DNA of 64,000 nucleotides from Limnohabitans sp. MMS-10A-192. Its GTDB lineage: Bacteria > Pseudomonadota > Gammaproteobacteria > Burkholderiales > Burkholderiaceae_C. Positions within the stretch are counted from its first letter, which is position 1. Each line of letters begins with the position of its first letter. The notes under the pieces are model-generated. The model was given only the letters and a program-made list of their open reading frames with translations. It was not told the DNA's origin and ran no database searches. Below, piece by piece: positions 52,506 to 61,176 of this stretch. The stretch is from contig NZ_NERX01000001.1 of NCBI RefSeq assembly GCF_003063335.1, positions 186,001-250,000 on the forward strand. Direction: 5' to 3'. The translations under genes were made by a program, and so were the position numbers.

Positions 52506-52670
52506 ATGAAAAATCTCACAACGCTTTTCATTGCCACTGCAGCGGCCAAGGCCATGGCGCACGACGGACACGGCCTGAGTGGCTCGCACTGGCACAGCAC
52601 CGACGCTTGGGGCTTTGTGGCCTTCGGTGCCATGGCGCTGGCCGCCTGGTTCATCGGCCGCGGCAAGTGA
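52506..52670 (+). CDS. Small putative membrane protein between ureA and ureB
   Basis: 54 residues, below most ORF cut-offs. It starts with ATG 52506, 38 bp after ureA, and ends 7 bp before ureB. The N-terminus ([18 protein letters not shown]) looks like a signal peptide or short hydrophobic segment. It is followed by a histidine-rich stretch ([13 protein letters not shown]) and a C-terminal hydrophobic helix ending IGRGK. The four to five histidines could bind nickel or another metal. No function is known to me; position inside the urease operon points to a role in nickel handling or membrane attachment. Confidence 0.7.
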   Translation: MKNLTTLFIATAAAKAMAHDGHGLSGSHWHSTDAWGFVAFGAMALAAWFIGRGK

Positions 52671-52677
52671 GGCCCTG

Positions 52678-52983
52678 ATGACACCCGGAGAACTTTTGAT
52701 TGACAGCGGCACACACCCGATCAATGTGGGCCGCCGCACCTGCACCCTGGTGGTGCAAAACGCCAGCGATCGCCCCATTCAGGTGGGCTCGCATTACCAC
52801 TTTGCCGAGACCAATGCGGGCCTGCGCTTTGACCGCGCTGAGACGCGTGGCATGCGCTTGAACATTGCATCGGGCACGGCCGTGCGCTTTGAGCCCGGCC
52901 AGCAACGCACCGTGGAACTGGTGGACTACGCAGGCGACCGGGTGGTGTATGGCTTTCGTGGCTTAACGCAAGGGAAACTCTGA
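52678..52983 (+). CDS. ureB: Urease beta subunit UreB
   Basis: 101 residues. Signature motifs: [29 protein letters not shown] (outline), [27 protein letters not shown] and [24 protein letters not shown]. It is a structural subunit that covers the UreC active site. ureC starts 1 bp after its stop codon. Confidence 0.97.
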   Translation: MTPGELLIDSGTHPINVGRRTCTLVVQNASDRPIQVGSHYHFAETNAGLRFDRAETRGMRLNIASGTAVRFEPGQQRTVELVDYAGDRVVYGFRGLTQGKL

Positions 52984-52984
52984 A

Positions 52985-54703
52985 ATGGCCCACATCGACA
53001 AACGCGCTTACGCCGAAATGTTCGGCCCCACCGTGGGCGACCGCGTCCGCCTGGCCGACACGGCCTTGGTCATCGAGGTCGAAAAAGACTTCACGCTGCA
53101 AGCCGGAGGTTACGGTGAAGAGGTCAAGTTCGGCGGCGGCAAAACCATCCGAGATGGCATGTCGCAATCGCAGCGCACCAACGCCGAGGGTGCGATGGAC
53201 TGCGTGTTGACCAACGCGCTCATCATCGACCACTGGGGCATCGTCAAGGCCGACATTGGCCTGCGTGGTAACCGCATTGCCGCCATTGGCAAGGCGGGCA
53301 ACCCCGACACACAACCGGGTGTCGACATCATCATCGGACCCGGCACCGAGATCATCAGCTGCGAAGGCCTGATCGTCACCGCAGGCGGCATCGACTCGCA
53401 CATCCATTTCATCGCCCCCCAGCAGATCGACGAGGCGCTGGCCAGCGGCGTGACCACCATGTTGGGTGGCGGCACGGGCCCCGCCACCGGCACCTTCGCC
53501 ACCACCTGCACACCGGGTCCCTTCAACATCGAACGCATGATGCAGGCGGCCGATGCCTTCCCGATGAACTTGGGCTTTCTGGGCAAGGGCAATGCAGCCC
53601 TGCCCGCCGCGCTGCATGAGCAAATCAGTGCGGGCGCGATTGGCTTGAAGCTGCACGAAGACTGGGGCACCACGCCTGCGGCCATCGACAACTGCCTGAC
53701 CGTGGCAGAAGAAACCGACACACAAGTGGCCATCCACACCGACACGCTCAACGAGTCGGGTTTTGTGGAAGACACCGTGGCCGCCTTCAAGGGCCGCACC
53801 ATCCACACCTTTCACACCGAAGGCGCGGGCGGCGGGCATGCGCCAGACATCTTGAAAGTGGTGGGCGAGGCCAATGTGTTGCCATCGTCCACCAACCCGA
53901 CACGGCCCTACACCATCAACACGCTCGACGAGCATGTGGACATGCTGATGGTCTGCCACCACCTGGACCCGGCGATTGCCGAAGACTTGGCCTTTGCCGA
54001 GAGCCGCATCCGCAAAGAAACGATTGCGGCCGAAGACATCCTGCACGACCTGGGCGCGATCAGCATGATGAGCAGCGACAGCCAGGCCATGGGCCGGGTG
54101 GGCGAGGTCATCATCCGCACCTGGCAGACCGCCCACAAGATGAAGCAGCAGCGCGGCAGCCTGCCGGGCGACACCGACCGCCACGACAACGCCCGCGTCA
54201 AACGCTACATCGCCAAGTACACGATCAACCCCGCGATCGCGCACGGCATGAGCCACGAAGTGGGCAGCATCGAAGTGGGCAAATGGGCTGACCTGGTGAT
54301 CTGGAAGCCTGCCTTCTTCGGCGTCAAACCCGCGCTCATCCTGAAGGGCGGCTTCATCGCGCTGGCCGCCATGGGCGACCCGAACGCGTCCATCCCCACA
54401 CCACAACCGGTGCACTACCGCCCGATGTTTGGCAGCTTTGGCGGTGCGCTGTCACGGGGCTCGCTGACCTTTGTGTCGCAAGCCGGTTTGCAGGCGGGCA
54501 TTGGTGCGCGTTACGGTCTGGCCAAAACCTTGTCGGCGGTCAAAAACGTGCGAAACATTGGCAAAAAGCACATGGTCCACAATGACTACGCGCCCCGCAT
54601 GGAAGTCGATGCTCAAACCTACGCGGTGCGCGCCGACGGTCAGTTGCTGGTGTGCGAACCAGCCACCAGCCTGCCCATGACGCAACGCTACTTTTTGTTC
54701 TGA
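52985..54703 (+). CDS. ureC: Urease alpha (catalytic) subunit UreC
   Basis: 572 residues. All nickel ligands are in place: His139 and His141 ([12 protein letters not shown]), Lys222 to be carbamylated (GLKLHEDWG), His251, His277 and Asp365. The mobile flap has Cys324-His325 ([10 protein letters not shown]), the general-acid region. It hydrolyses urea to ammonia and carbamate. Its length and residues predict a functional enzyme. Urea can come from purine breakdown in this genome or from UrtABCDE import. Confidence 0.98.
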   Translation: MAHIDKRAYAEMFGPTVGDRVRLADTALVIEVEKDFTLQAGGYGEEVKFGGGKTIRDGMSQSQRTNAEGAMDCVLTNALIIDHWGIVKADIGLRGNRIAAIGKAGNPDTQPGVDIIIGPGTEIISCEGLIVTAGGIDSHIHFIAPQQIDEALASGVTTMLGGGTGPATGTFATTCTPGPFNIERMMQAADAFPMNLGFLGKGNAALPAALHEQISAGAIGLKLHEDWGTTPAAIDNCLTVAEETDTQVAIHTDTLNESGFVEDTVAAFKGRTIHTFHTEGAGGGHAPDILKVVGEANVLPSSTNPTRPYTINTLDEHVDMLMVCHHLDPAIAEDLAFAESRIRKETIAAEDILHDLGAISMMSSDSQAMGRVGEVIIRTWQTAHKMKQQRGSLPGDTDRHDNARVKRYIAKYTINPAIAHGMSHEVGSIEVGKWADLVIWKPAFFGVKPALILKGGFIALAAMGDPNASIPTPQPVHYRPMFGSFGGALSRGSLTFVSQAGLQAGIGARYGLAKTLSAVKNVRNIGKKHMVHNDYAPRMEVDAQTYAVRADGQLLVCEPATSLPMTQRYFLF

Positions 54704-54709
54704 ACGCCC

Positions 54710-55405
54710 ATGTCCGCTCTGCTCATTTGCTCCAAACTCATGCCGCAAGGCCGTGGCCTGGCCAGTGTGCTGGTCAAGCGCGCCAGCACCATCACGCTCG
54801 ACTGGGACACCCGGCAAAAAAGCCGCTTTGACGCCACCGACAACACGGGCCGTAGCCTGGGTGTGTTCTTGCCGCGTGGCACCGTGGTGCGCGGCGGCGA
54901 CGTGCTGGTGGCCGAAGACGGCTCGCTGGTGCGGGTAGATGCGGCGCCCCAAACTGTGCTGCGCATCACCGTTTGCAGCGAACACGGCTCCCCATTCGAC
55001 CTGACCCGCGCGGCCTACCACTTGGGCAACCGCCATGTGCCGATCGAGCTCAAACCCGACCACCTGAAGATCGAGCCCGACCATGTGCTGGCCGATATGC
55101 TGCGCGCCATGCACATGACGGTGCTGGAGGTGTCTGAGCCCTTCGAGCCTGAAAGTGGTGCATATGGCGATCACGGTGCATCTTCACATGGGCATGGGCA
55201 TGGGCACAGCCATAAACACGGCCATGCGCATGCGGGCCTTGAACACGCCACCAACAACACGCCGCATGTGCACGGCCCCGACTGCCAGCACGAACATGCG
55301 GCCCCAGCAGCCACGCCGGTCGCAGGCAAGCGCATCGCCATCCCGATCCGCTCAGCCCCCGCTGAACCCCATGTGCACGGCCCCGGCTGCGGTCATGACC
55401 ACTGA
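54710..55405 (+). CDS. ureE: Urease accessory protein UreE (nickel metallochaperone, long His-rich tail)
   Basis: 231 residues, longer than basic UreE (about 150). The N-terminal peptide-binding domain ([27 protein letters not shown] type; here from [15 protein letters not shown]) and the metal-binding domain ([36 protein letters not shown]) are complete. The C-terminal 75 residues contain repeated histidines ([15 protein letters not shown] and further [11 protein letters not shown]), which bind several nickel ions and can store the metal. The end overlaps ureF by 11 bp. Confidence 0.95.
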   Translation: MSALLICSKLMPQGRGLASVLVKRASTITLDWDTRQKSRFDATDNTGRSLGVFLPRGTVVRGGDVLVAEDGSLVRVDAAPQTVLRITVCSEHGSPFDLTRAAYHLGNRHVPIELKPDHLKIEPDHVLADMLRAMHMTVLEVSEPFEPESGAYGDHGASSHGHGHGHSHKHGHAHAGLEHATNNTPHVHGPDCQHEHAAPAATPVAGKRIAIPIRSAPAEPHVHGPGCGHDH

Positions 55406-56084
55406 CACTGCGCCTACAGGCCTGCTGCAACTGATCTGGCTCGCATCGCCTGCGCTGCCCATCGGAGGATTCTCGTATTCCGAAGGTCTGGAGGCCGCCA
55501 TTGAGCAAGGCCTGGTGCACAACGAAGCCAGCGCCACCGACTGGGTGGTGGACCAACTGCAACTGACGCAGTCACGCGGCGACATGGCGGTCATGGCGCA
55601 AGCCATTCCCGCCTGGCAGTGCCACGACACCGCCCGCCTGCAAGCGCTGAACGATTGGGTGATGGCCACCCGCGAAACCGCCGAAATGCGCTTGCAAGCC
55701 GAGCAAATGGGCCGCTCCTTGCTCGACTGGCTGCGCAACCTGCAACAAGCCAGCGAAGCCCAACTGCAATGCTGCGCCCAACTGCCCCCCACCTACCCGC
55801 TGGCCATGGCGCTGGCTTTGTCTCTGGCAAAGGCTCCGCTGGACCAGGCCCTGCAAGCGGTCGCCTTTGGCTGGGCCGAAAACATGACCCAAGCCGCACT
55901 CAAGGCCGTGCCCCTGGGCCAAAGCGCCGGGCAGCGCATGCTGGCGCGATTGACCCGAGAAATCCCTGTGGCGGTGCACACCGCCATTCACTTGAACGAC
56001 CAAGACCGCCAAGCTTTCAGCCCCATGCTGGCCATCTTGTCTTCTCGTCACGAAACCCAATACTCCCGCATCTTCCGATCATGA
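55395..56084 (+). CDS. ureF: Urease accessory protein UreF
   Basis: 229 residues. Motifs: [32 protein letters not shown] at the N-terminus, [24 protein letters not shown], and [28 protein letters not shown] near the C-terminus. UreF acts with UreD and UreG, gating the GTPase. ATG 55395 begins inside the ureE coding region; the end overlaps ureG (ATGA). Confidence 0.95.
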   Translation: MTTDTAPTGLLQLIWLASPALPIGGFSYSEGLEAAIEQGLVHNEASATDWVVDQLQLTQSRGDMAVMAQAIPAWQCHDTARLQALNDWVMATRETAEMRLQAEQMGRSLLDWLRNLQQASEAQLQCCAQLPPTYPLAMALALSLAKAPLDQALQAVAFGWAENMTQAALKAVPLGQSAGQRMLARLTREIPVAVHTAIHLNDQDRQAFSPMLAILSSRHETQYSRIFRS

Positions 56085-56749
56085 ACACATCTTTTTCCGC
56101 ACTGCATCACATCCCCCACCGCACCAAAAAACTGCCACCCCTGCGCGTGGGCATTGGCGGGCCTGTGGGCTCCGGCAAAACCACGCTGCTGGAGATGCTG
56201 TGCAAAAACATGCGCGAGCGCTGGGACCTGATCGCCATCACCAACGACATCTACACCAAAGAAGACCAGCGCCTGCTCACCGTGAGCGGGGCTCTGCCCG
56301 CCGAGCGCATCATGGGCGTTGAAACCGGCGGTTGCCCGCACACCGCTATCCGCGAAGACGCGTCAATCAACCTCGAAGCGATCGATCGCATGCTCGAGAA
56401 GTTTCCCAACGCAGATGTGGTCTTCATCGAGAGCGGCGGCGACAACCTGGCCGCCACCTTCAGCCCGGAACTCTCCGACCTGACCATCTACGTGATCGAC
56501 GTGGCCGCTGGCGAAAAGATCCCCCGCAAAGGCGGCCCCGGCATCACCAAGAGCGATTTGTTCGTCATCAACAAGACCGACCTGGCCCCGCATGTGGGCG
56601 CTGATTTGGAAGTGATGCGGGCCGACACCGACCGGATGCGCCCCAACCCCGAAACGCGCCCTTGGGTCATGACCAACCTGAAAACCCTCGATGGCTTGGC
56701 CGAGGTGGTGACCTTCATCGAAAAACGGGGCATGTTGAATACCGCTTGA
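56081..56749 (+). CDS. ureG: Urease accessory protein UreG (GTPase)
   Basis: 222 residues. The P-loop [15 protein letters not shown], the metal-binding Cys-Pro-His motif in [14 protein letters not shown], the switch [16 protein letters not shown] and the NKTD base-specificity motif ([10 protein letters not shown]) are visible. GTP hydrolysis drives nickel delivery to apo-urease with UreDF. It ends the urease operon; the tRNA-Ser region of the prophage begins 70 bp after it. Confidence 0.95.
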   Translation: MNTSFSALHHIPHRTKKLPPLRVGIGGPVGSGKTTLLEMLCKNMRERWDLIAITNDIYTKEDQRLLTVSGALPAERIMGVETGGCPHTAIREDASINLEAIDRMLEKFPNADVVFIESGGDNLAATFSPELSDLTIYVIDVAAGEKIPRKGGPGITKSDLFVINKTDLAPHVGADLEVMRADTDRMRPNPETRPWVMTNLKTLDGLAEVVTFIEKRGMLNTA

Positions 56750-56819
56750 GTCGGTTTTGGTGGGTAGGACGGTGGGAAGGGGAAAACCTGCGTTTTAACC
56801 CGCTACAATCTCACTCCAA

Positions 56820-56858
56820 GGAAGCGTGGCAGAGTGGTCGATTGCAACGGTCTTGAAA
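56820..56858 (+). tRNA. Truncated host tRNA-Ser gene (5' part through the anticodon loop), probable prophage attL
   Basis: GGAAGCGTGGCAGAGTGGTC and the following D-loop and anticodon stem up to GGTCTTGAAA match the first 39 bases of a bacterial tRNA-Ser with anticodon TGA. The next bases (GCTGGTG...) cannot complete the anticodon stem (expected ACC), variable arm, T-arm or acceptor. A TACAAT -10-like box is at 56804-56809. The integrase gene 250 bp away supports integration into the anticodon loop; the missing 3' part should sit at the far prophage end, outside the window. Confidence 0.75.
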
Positions 56859-56909
56859 GCTGGTGCATCCAGTGGCAAGCCCTTGAAAATGCAGCACTTT
56901 TTTGCGGAG

Positions 56910-56928
56910 TTTCCGCAACTTGCGGAAA
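56910..56928. promoter_or_regulatory. 9-bp perfect inverted repeat between the two tRNA-Ser copies
   Basis: TTTCCGCAA and TTGCGGAAA are exact complements around one C. Further TTTCCGCA and TTTGCGGA copies lie within 10 bp on both sides (56901-56908 and 56932-56939). The cluster is in the presumed attachment region, so it could be integrase/excisionase binding sites, or a strong hairpin. Confidence 0.45.
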
Positions 56929-56967
56929 TCATTTCCGCATCCCCCCTGGCAGCAGGGGGCAGATTTT

Positions 56968-57055
56968 GGAAGCGTGGGGGAGTGGTTTAACCCAGCTGTC
57001 TTGAAAACAGCCGATGCGAAAGCATCCGTGAGTTCGAATCTCACCGCTTCCGCCA
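56968..57055 (+). tRNA. tRNA-Ser (anticodon TGA), complete
   Basis: All parts fold: acceptor GGAAGCG / CGCTTCC, D-arm with AGTGGTTTAAC, anticodon stem GCTGT / ACAGC with loop CTTGAAA (anticodon TGA at 57002-57004), long variable arm (CGATGCGAAAGCATCC), T-arm GTGAG-TTCGAAT-CTCAC, discriminator G and encoded CCA at 57053-57055. It reads UCA (and UCG/UCU by wobble). It differs from the truncated copy at many D-arm and stem positions, so it looks like a phage-carried replacement rather than a duplicate. Confidence 0.9.
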
Positions 57056-57109
57056 GGAAGAAAAGCGGCCCCTTGATCGGGGCCGTTTTGCATTCCAGGT
57101 GCGCCTGGA

Positions 57110-58168
57110 TCATTTCGTGGGCAGCACCGTTTCGCCCACCCGCTGATAAACCGTTCGGGTGATCTGCTTGTCGGTGTGCCCCAGCAGCTTCGATGCGTGC
57201 GCCAGATCGGTTTCGCTGGCTGCCTTCGGGCGGATGTCGCGGAATTGGAAGTCGCGGATGTGCGCGGCCAGCCCTTCATCGCCAGCTTCGGCTGCAGCCT
57301 TCGCAGCGGCCGCCCTGGCTTCATCGAAGCGCGTGCGCAGCGTCCATTTATTCAGCGGTGCGCCACCAGGCGTGGCCACCAGGAACAGCGTGGCCACCTT
57401 GCGGCCCCTGATGCGATCCACCAGCAGGCCCAGCTGGGTGCGCCCGCCTTCTGGATCATCCAGCAGGATGCGCAGCTTTTTCTTCGTTTTGTTCTGCTGC
57501 AATTCCAGGGCGCCATCCTTCAGATCGGCCATGCGCATCTTCAGCACATCGGCCGGGCGCTGGCCGGTTAGGTAATTCAAGTCCATGGCATCCTGCAATT
57601 CCTGGCAGGCGGCCTTATACACAGCGGCCCACACTACGTCATCGGCGTAATAATCGCGGGGCGTTTCCTTGTTCTTGCGCACGCCCTTGACCGGGTTTTC
57701 CTTCGCAGTGAAGCCCCATTCGCGGGCCATATTCCACACATGCGAAAGCAGCGTGATTTCCCGATTCGCGCGCACCGGCGCCACCTTCCCGCGCTGGTCG
57801 CGGTACTGCGCAATGATCTGCGGCGTGATCGAATCGATGGGGGCGGAATCGAATACCTTGCGCAGAAATTTCAGGCTGCCCAGGTTGTCGCGCTGGGTGG
57901 CCGGTGCCTTCGCCGGGATGATTTCCTTTTCGTATCGGTCGAAGATGAAGCGCAGCAAGCCAGTGTCGGCCGGGATCGCCTTGCATTCCAGTTCGGCCCA
58001 GCGGCGCTTCGCATCATTCAGATCGTGCCCCAGGGGGATTTCCACGCGCGTGCCATCTTCACGCCGGCCGGCGTAATAGAACGATTCCCACACCTTCCCG
58101 GATTTCAGCGTGCGCTTGCGGCGCAGCATCCTGGGGGGCAGATCGCGGTTTGTGGTTTTGGGGCGCAT
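57110..58168 (-). CDS. Tyrosine recombinase/integrase of the prophage
   Basis: 352 residues. The N-terminal part has an arm-binding-like segment (SGKVWESFYYAGRREDGTRVEIPLG), then a SAM-like core-binding domain and the catalytic domain. Catalytic residues: Arg in YLTGQRPADVLKMR, Lys/beta-strand region, Arg in FQFRDIRPKAAS, His in LLGHTDKQITRTVYQR and the nucleophilic Tyr in the same motif. The first His of the usual H-x-x-R is replaced (R-D-I-R), as in several phage integrases. It converges on the tRNA-Ser genes, the expected att site. Confidence 0.92.
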   Translation of the reverse strand: MRPKTTNRDLPPRMLRRKRTLKSGKVWESFYYAGRREDGTRVEIPLGHDLNDAKRRWAELECKAIPADTGLLRFIFDRYEKEIIPAKAPATQRDNLGSLKFLRKVFDSAPIDSITPQIIAQYRDQRGKVAPVRANREITLLSHVWNMAREWGFTAKENPVKGVRKNKETPRDYYADDVVWAAVYKAACQELQDAMDLNYLTGQRPADVLKMRMADLKDGALELQQNKTKKKLRILLDDPEGGRTQLGLLVDRIRGRKVATLFLVATPGGAPLNKWTLRTRFDEARAAAAKAAAEAGDEGLAAHIRDFQFRDIRPKAASETDLAHASKLLGHTDKQITRTVYQRVGETVLPTK

Positions 58169-58186
58169 GGTGCTGACGTTACCCGA

Positions 58187-58420
58187 TCATTGAAGGACGG
58201 AAAAGTCCGGCTGCCAGGCAGGCTGGGCACCGCCGGTGGCTGTGGGCTGCACGCCAGCCAGGCGCATGCGGGCGAACCAGCGGCCCACGATCGGGCGCCT
58301 GGCCGCGTTCAGCACGTACTTCCAGCCATTGGCATCCAGCCATTCCTTCTGGCTGCCTGGGTGCTTGTAGCCGGTGATTTCGGCCAGTTCTTCGGCCGTG
58401 AGAAATTCAGATTCAGGCAT
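58187..58420 (-). CDS. DUF4224 domain protein, candidate excisionase/direction factor
   Basis: 77 residues, starting at ATG 58420. It reads FLTAEELAEITGYKHPGSQKEWLDANGWKYVLNAARRPIVGRWFARMRLAG (outline), the DUF4224 pattern: a short HTH-like helix pair with E-W-L-x-x-x-G-W, found next to phage integrases. It lies 19 bp before the integrase start and likely controls excision or integrase expression. The preceding reading frame (58413-58610) overlaps its start. Confidence 0.75.
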   Translation of the reverse strand: MPESEFLTAEELAEITGYKHPGSQKEWLDANGWKYVLNAARRPIVGRWFARMRLAGVQPTATGGAQPAWQPDFSVLQ

Positions 58421-58610
58421 GGGTGCTTCCCCCTGTGTTTTTGTTCGTAATGGCCGTTCCCAGGATTTGGCGCTTTTCACTTGCGGCCGGCCGCGCCTTT
58501 ACCTGATGGCGATGCTGTGAATCACGGCGGGCAGCATCGCCCAGGCATCCTGGGCTTGTTCCCTGGTGGCGATCCCAAGGTGAAAGGAGGGCCAGCCCCG
58601 CTGCTTTCAT
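58413..58610 (-). CDS. Possible small phage protein (low confidence)
   Basis: 65 codons from ATG 58610, whose start overlaps the stop codon of the upstream gene (TGATG) and whose stop overlaps the start of the DUF4224 gene. These couplings favour a real gene. The sequence (ending KRQILGTAITNKNTGGSTHA) has no recognisable domain. In the alternative frame, an uninitiated peptide ending REQAQDAWAMLPAVIHSIAIR looks equally protein-like, so this call may be wrong. Confidence 0.35.
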   Translation of the reverse strand: MKAAGLALLSPWDRHQGTSPGCLGDAARRDSQHRHQVKARPAASEKRQILGTAITNKNTGGSTHA

Positions 58611-59062
58611 CACTGCTGGGCTTCCCCGCCGAAGTCCAGCTGCGGCTGCGGCCGGGCATTCACGTGAATTTCATCGGTCACGTATTCAGCCAGGATGGCC
58701 ACTTCATCGCGCAGCGGCATGAAGCTGGCCGTGAAGGTCAGTTCGATCTGCCCGCCATCCTTCGGCACGATCTTGAACTTCCGCAGCTTCACGCCGGTGA
58801 AGGTTTTTTCCAGCAGGTGCAGATCGCAGTTTTCGATTTCATTGGTGAAGCCGATCGGTTCCACCATCATCGGGCGGGCGATCACTTCATCCGTGAAAAG
58901 GAAATCGCGCAGCTGGGGATCGAAGAATGCGCACAGGGCTGCATCAGTGCGGCCGCAGAATTTCACATCCACCGCCAGCGCCTTGTCATCATCCGGGCCT
59001 TCCTTGCGGATGTTCAGGTGCTTGATTTCGGCCAGGCCATCGAAAAGGAATTCATTCATCAC
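58610..59062 (-). CDS. Hypothetical phage protein
   Basis: 150 residues. No known family recognised. The sequence is acidic and beta-rich (DGLAEIKHLNIRKEGPDDDKALAVDVKF ... GGQIELTFTASFMPLRDEVAIL), with no signal peptide or membrane helix. It sits 10 bp after ssb on the same strand. A role in phage DNA metabolism is suggested only by the neighbours. Start at 59062 (M-M-N-E-F) or 59059. Confidence 0.7.
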   Translation of the reverse strand: MMNEFLFDGLAEIKHLNIRKEGPDDDKALAVDVKFCGRTDAALCAFFDPQLRDFLFTDEVIARPMMVEPIGFTNEIENCDLHLLEKTFTGVKLRKFKIVPKDGGQIELTFTASFMPLRDEVAILAEYVTDEIHVNARPQPQLDFGGEAQQ

Positions 59063-59071
59063 GGCCCCCGA

Positions 59072-59542
59072 TCAAAAAGGTATGTCATCCGACATATCGT
59101 CGAAGCCGCTGCCCTGGGGCTGCTGCTGCGGTGCCTGGCGCTGCTGGCGCTGGCGCTGGGGCTGCTGCTGGCGCTGGCGCTGGGGCTGCTGCTGGCGCTG
59201 GCCATCGCCTTCGGGGCGGCCGCCCAGCATCTTCATTTCATCGGCGCGGATTTCGGTGGAATACCTTTCGATGCCATCCTTGTCCGTCCATTTCCGGGTG
59301 GTGATCTTGCCGCGCACAAACACCAGGCTGCCCTTCTGCAGATACTGGCCGGCGATTTCAGCCAGGCGGCCGAAGGTATTGATCCGGTGCCATTCGGTGG
59401 CTTCCTTCACTTCGCCAGTGCCCTTGTCCTTCCACTTTTCGGTGGTGGCGATCGAAAAATTCGTCACCGCTTCGCCGCTGGGCAGATAACGGGTTTCAGG
59501 ATCACGGCCCAGGTGGCCGATGATTTGCGCTTGATTCAGCAT
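59072..59542 (-). CDS. ssb: Single-stranded DNA-binding protein (phage SSB)
   Basis: 156 residues. The OB-fold core reads [33 protein letters not shown], then [31 protein letters not shown] and the [12 protein letters not shown] strand. A Gln/Arg-rich linker (QQQPQRQRQ twice) leads to the acidic tip DDMSDDIPF, which recruits DNA-repair partners. It supports phage replication and Bet-type recombination encoded nearby. The linker DNA contains a 24-bp duplication. Confidence 0.95.
   Translation of the reverse strand: MLNQAQIIGHLGRDPETRYLPSGEAVTNFSIATTEKWKDKGTGEVKEATEWHRINTFGRLAEIAGQYLQKGSLVFVRGKITTRKWTDKDGIERYSTEIRADEMKMLGGRPEGDGQRQQQPQRQRQQQPQRQRQQRQAPQQQPQGSGFDDMSDDIPF
59153..59200 (-). repeat. 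24-bp direct duplication in the ssb linker
   Basis: The 24 bases at 59153-59176 repeat exactly at 59177-59200, and similar CTG-rich units flank them. In ssb this duplicates an eight-residue Gln/Arg-rich block of the linker. Confidence 0.8.
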
Positions 59543-59745
59543 GCTGCTGTCCTTTCCTTCAGGTGGTATTCCGCCACGGTCTTGCCGTTGGGCAGGTTCT
59601 TGTTTTTGGTTTCGATCGGGTGGCCGGCCTTGCGCAGATCATTGATCCTGGATGCAAGGCGGAAGCACCCGCAGCCATGCAAGGCATCCATTTGCGTGAT
59701 GGGGCCGCGCTTCAGCGCGTCAAGAATCCACTGTGCTTGCGTCAT
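59536..59745 (-). CDS. Small winged-helix DNA-binding-like phage protein
   Basis: 69 residues from ATG 59745. It reads [47 protein letters not shown] (outline), a helix-turn-helix followed by a wing; similar small winged-helix proteins occur in many prophages. Its stop overlaps the ssb start (shared bases 59536-59542). Regulatory role unknown. Confidence 0.75.
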   Translation of the reverse strand: MTQAQWILDALKRGPITQMDALHGCGCFRLASRINDLRKAGHPIETKNKNLPNGKTVAEYHLKERTAAC

Positions 59746-59758
59746 TGCCGGCCCCCTT

Positions 59759-60190
59759 TCAGCTGCCAGTGCTGCCGAAGCCAGCAGCACCGCGTGCGGT
59801 TTCTTCCAGATCGGTGGCTTCGATCAATTCCACCGAAGGCACCGGGATCACCATCGCCTGGGCGATGCGATCGCCGGCTTCCACGCCGAAGGCCAGCGGG
59901 CTGTCATTGATCAGCTTCACGGCCACTTCGCCACGGTAATCGCTGTCGATCACGCCCACGGAATTCACCAGGCGCACTGAGTTCTTGAAACCGTGGCCGC
60001 TGCGGCTGTAGATCAGCATCACGTGGCCGGCCGGCACTTCGAAGGCCAGGCCAGTGCGGCACGCCAGGGTGCCACCGTGGGCCAGCACTTCACCGCCTTC
60101 GATCGCCTGCAGATCGAAGCAGGCGGCGCCACTGGTCGCGTGCTGTGGCAGCACTGCTGCTGGATGCAGCTTTTTCACTTTCACCTTCAT
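59759..60190 (-). CDS. dut: dUTP diphosphatase (dUTPase)
   Basis: 143 residues with the five trimeric dUTPase motifs: I ATSGAACFDLQA, II MLIYSRSGHGFKNSV (SRS), III GVIDSDYRGEVAVKLIND, IV GDRIAQAMVIPV, and V near the C-terminus ARGAAGFGSTGS. It hydrolyses dUTP to dUMP, limiting uracil in phage DNA. Its ATG at 60190 overlaps the stop of the preceding small gene. Confidence 0.95.
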   Translation of the reverse strand: MKVKVKKLHPAAVLPQHATSGAACFDLQAIEGGEVLAHGGTLACRTGLAFEVPAGHVMLIYSRSGHGFKNSVRLVNSVGVIDSDYRGEVAVKLINDSPLAFGVEAGDRIAQAMVIPVPSVELIEATDLEETARGAAGFGSTGS

Positions 60191-60384
60191 GCTGTGTCCT
60201 TTCGATAGAGGTGCGGGAGGGATTCGCGGGCTTCGGCCGTGGTCGCATCGATTTCTGCGATCAGGGCCAGATACTTGGGGTCGCGGGGGCCGCGCACGCC
60301 ATCGGCCATGCGCAGGTGGAAGGCTTTCGCCCCCGCTTTCTTCAGGCGGTCGCTGATGTGCTGGGGAAGCAGTGCCATGGCCAT
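60187..60384 (-). CDS. Small hypothetical phage protein
   Basis: 65 residues (LLPQHISDRLKKAGAKAFHLRMADGVRGPRDPKYLALIAEIDATTAEARESLPHLYRKD outlined). Helical; no family recognised. It begins 3 bp after the coiled-coil gene and is coupled by a 4-bp overlap to dut. Regular codon use and couplings on both sides support a real gene. Confidence 0.6.
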   Translation of the reverse strand: MAMALLPQHISDRLKKAGAKAFHLRMADGVRGPRDPKYLALIAEIDATTAEARESLPHLYRKDTA

Positions 60385-60387
60385 CCC

Positions 60388-61173
60388 TTATGCGGCGCGG
60401 GCGGCGATGCTGCGTTCTTCCTTCGCCATCACGCCAGGGAAAAGCTCGCCAGCCTTTTTGAAAGCACGCGCCTGGGCGCCCAGGAATTTCGTGTCGGCCT
60501 GCAAGCATTCGATGGGTGCGGCGCCGGCGGCCACCGCCTTCACCAGCGCCAGCAGATCGACCACTTCGGCGCTGTAGGTCATGCGGCCGCTGATGCCGGC
60601 CACCTTCGCTGGCGCTTCCACCACCGGGGCCACGGTCATCACATTGGCAGTCATGGCAGCCATTTCGGCCTGGGCCTGGGCGGCCTGCGCTTCCTGGATG
60701 GCCTTCGCTGCGGCGGCCTGATCACCAGCTGCTGCTGCAGCCTGGGCTTCCGCTTCCGCGCGGCGGGCGGCTTCCTGGGCTTCACGTTCCTGCTGTGCCA
60801 GGCGTTCCCGTTCCGCGCGGGCTTCGGCTTCAGCCTGGGCGCGCGCGGCGGCTGCCAGGCGTTCCTGTTCGCTGGTGTATGCCACCATCGACCGCTTCAG
60901 GGTGGCTTCGGCTTTGTCCAGGTATTCCTTCGGGGCGCGGAAAAGATCATTCACCGCTTTCACCGCCTGATTCAGTGGGCCGGTGATGCTGGTGCGCTTT
61001 TCTTCCACTTCCTTCTGCAGCGCCTTCACCCGCTTCAGGTCATCGCTGGCCAGTTCGAACATCGTGGGGCTGTCGATCACGTAATCGGTGGCATCGGCCA
61101 GGGCTTTCTGCGCGCTGGTGGCCAGCACCAGGGCGGCGCTGGCGTCATAGGTGATGGTGTCGTGTGTGTTCAT
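60388..61173 (-). CDS. Phage coiled-coil protein
   Basis: 261 residues. The N-terminal helical part (DATDYVIDSPTMFELASDDLKRVKALQKEVEEKRTSITGPLNQAVKAVNDL outlined) is followed by a long Ala/Glu/Arg coiled coil (residues about 105-180: AEAEARAERERLAQQEREAQEAARRAEAEAQ in outline) and a C-terminal part of about 60 residues. Proteins of this kind sit beside the Bet/exonuclease genes of several phages. No enzymatic motif is seen. It starts 3 bp after the exonuclease stop. Confidence 0.75.
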   Translation of the reverse strand: MNTHDTITYDASAALVLATSAQKALADATDYVIDSPTMFELASDDLKRVKALQKEVEEKRTSITGPLNQAVKAVNDLFRAPKEYLDKAEATLKRSMVAYTSEQERLAAAARAQAEAEARAERERLAQQEREAQEAARRAEAEAQAAAAAGDQAAAAKAIQEAQAAQAQAEMAAMTANVMTVAPVVEAPAKVAGISGRMTYSAEVVDLLALVKAVAAGAAPIECLQADTKFLGAQARAFKKAGELFPGVMAKEERSIAARAA

Positions 61174-61176
61174 GGA

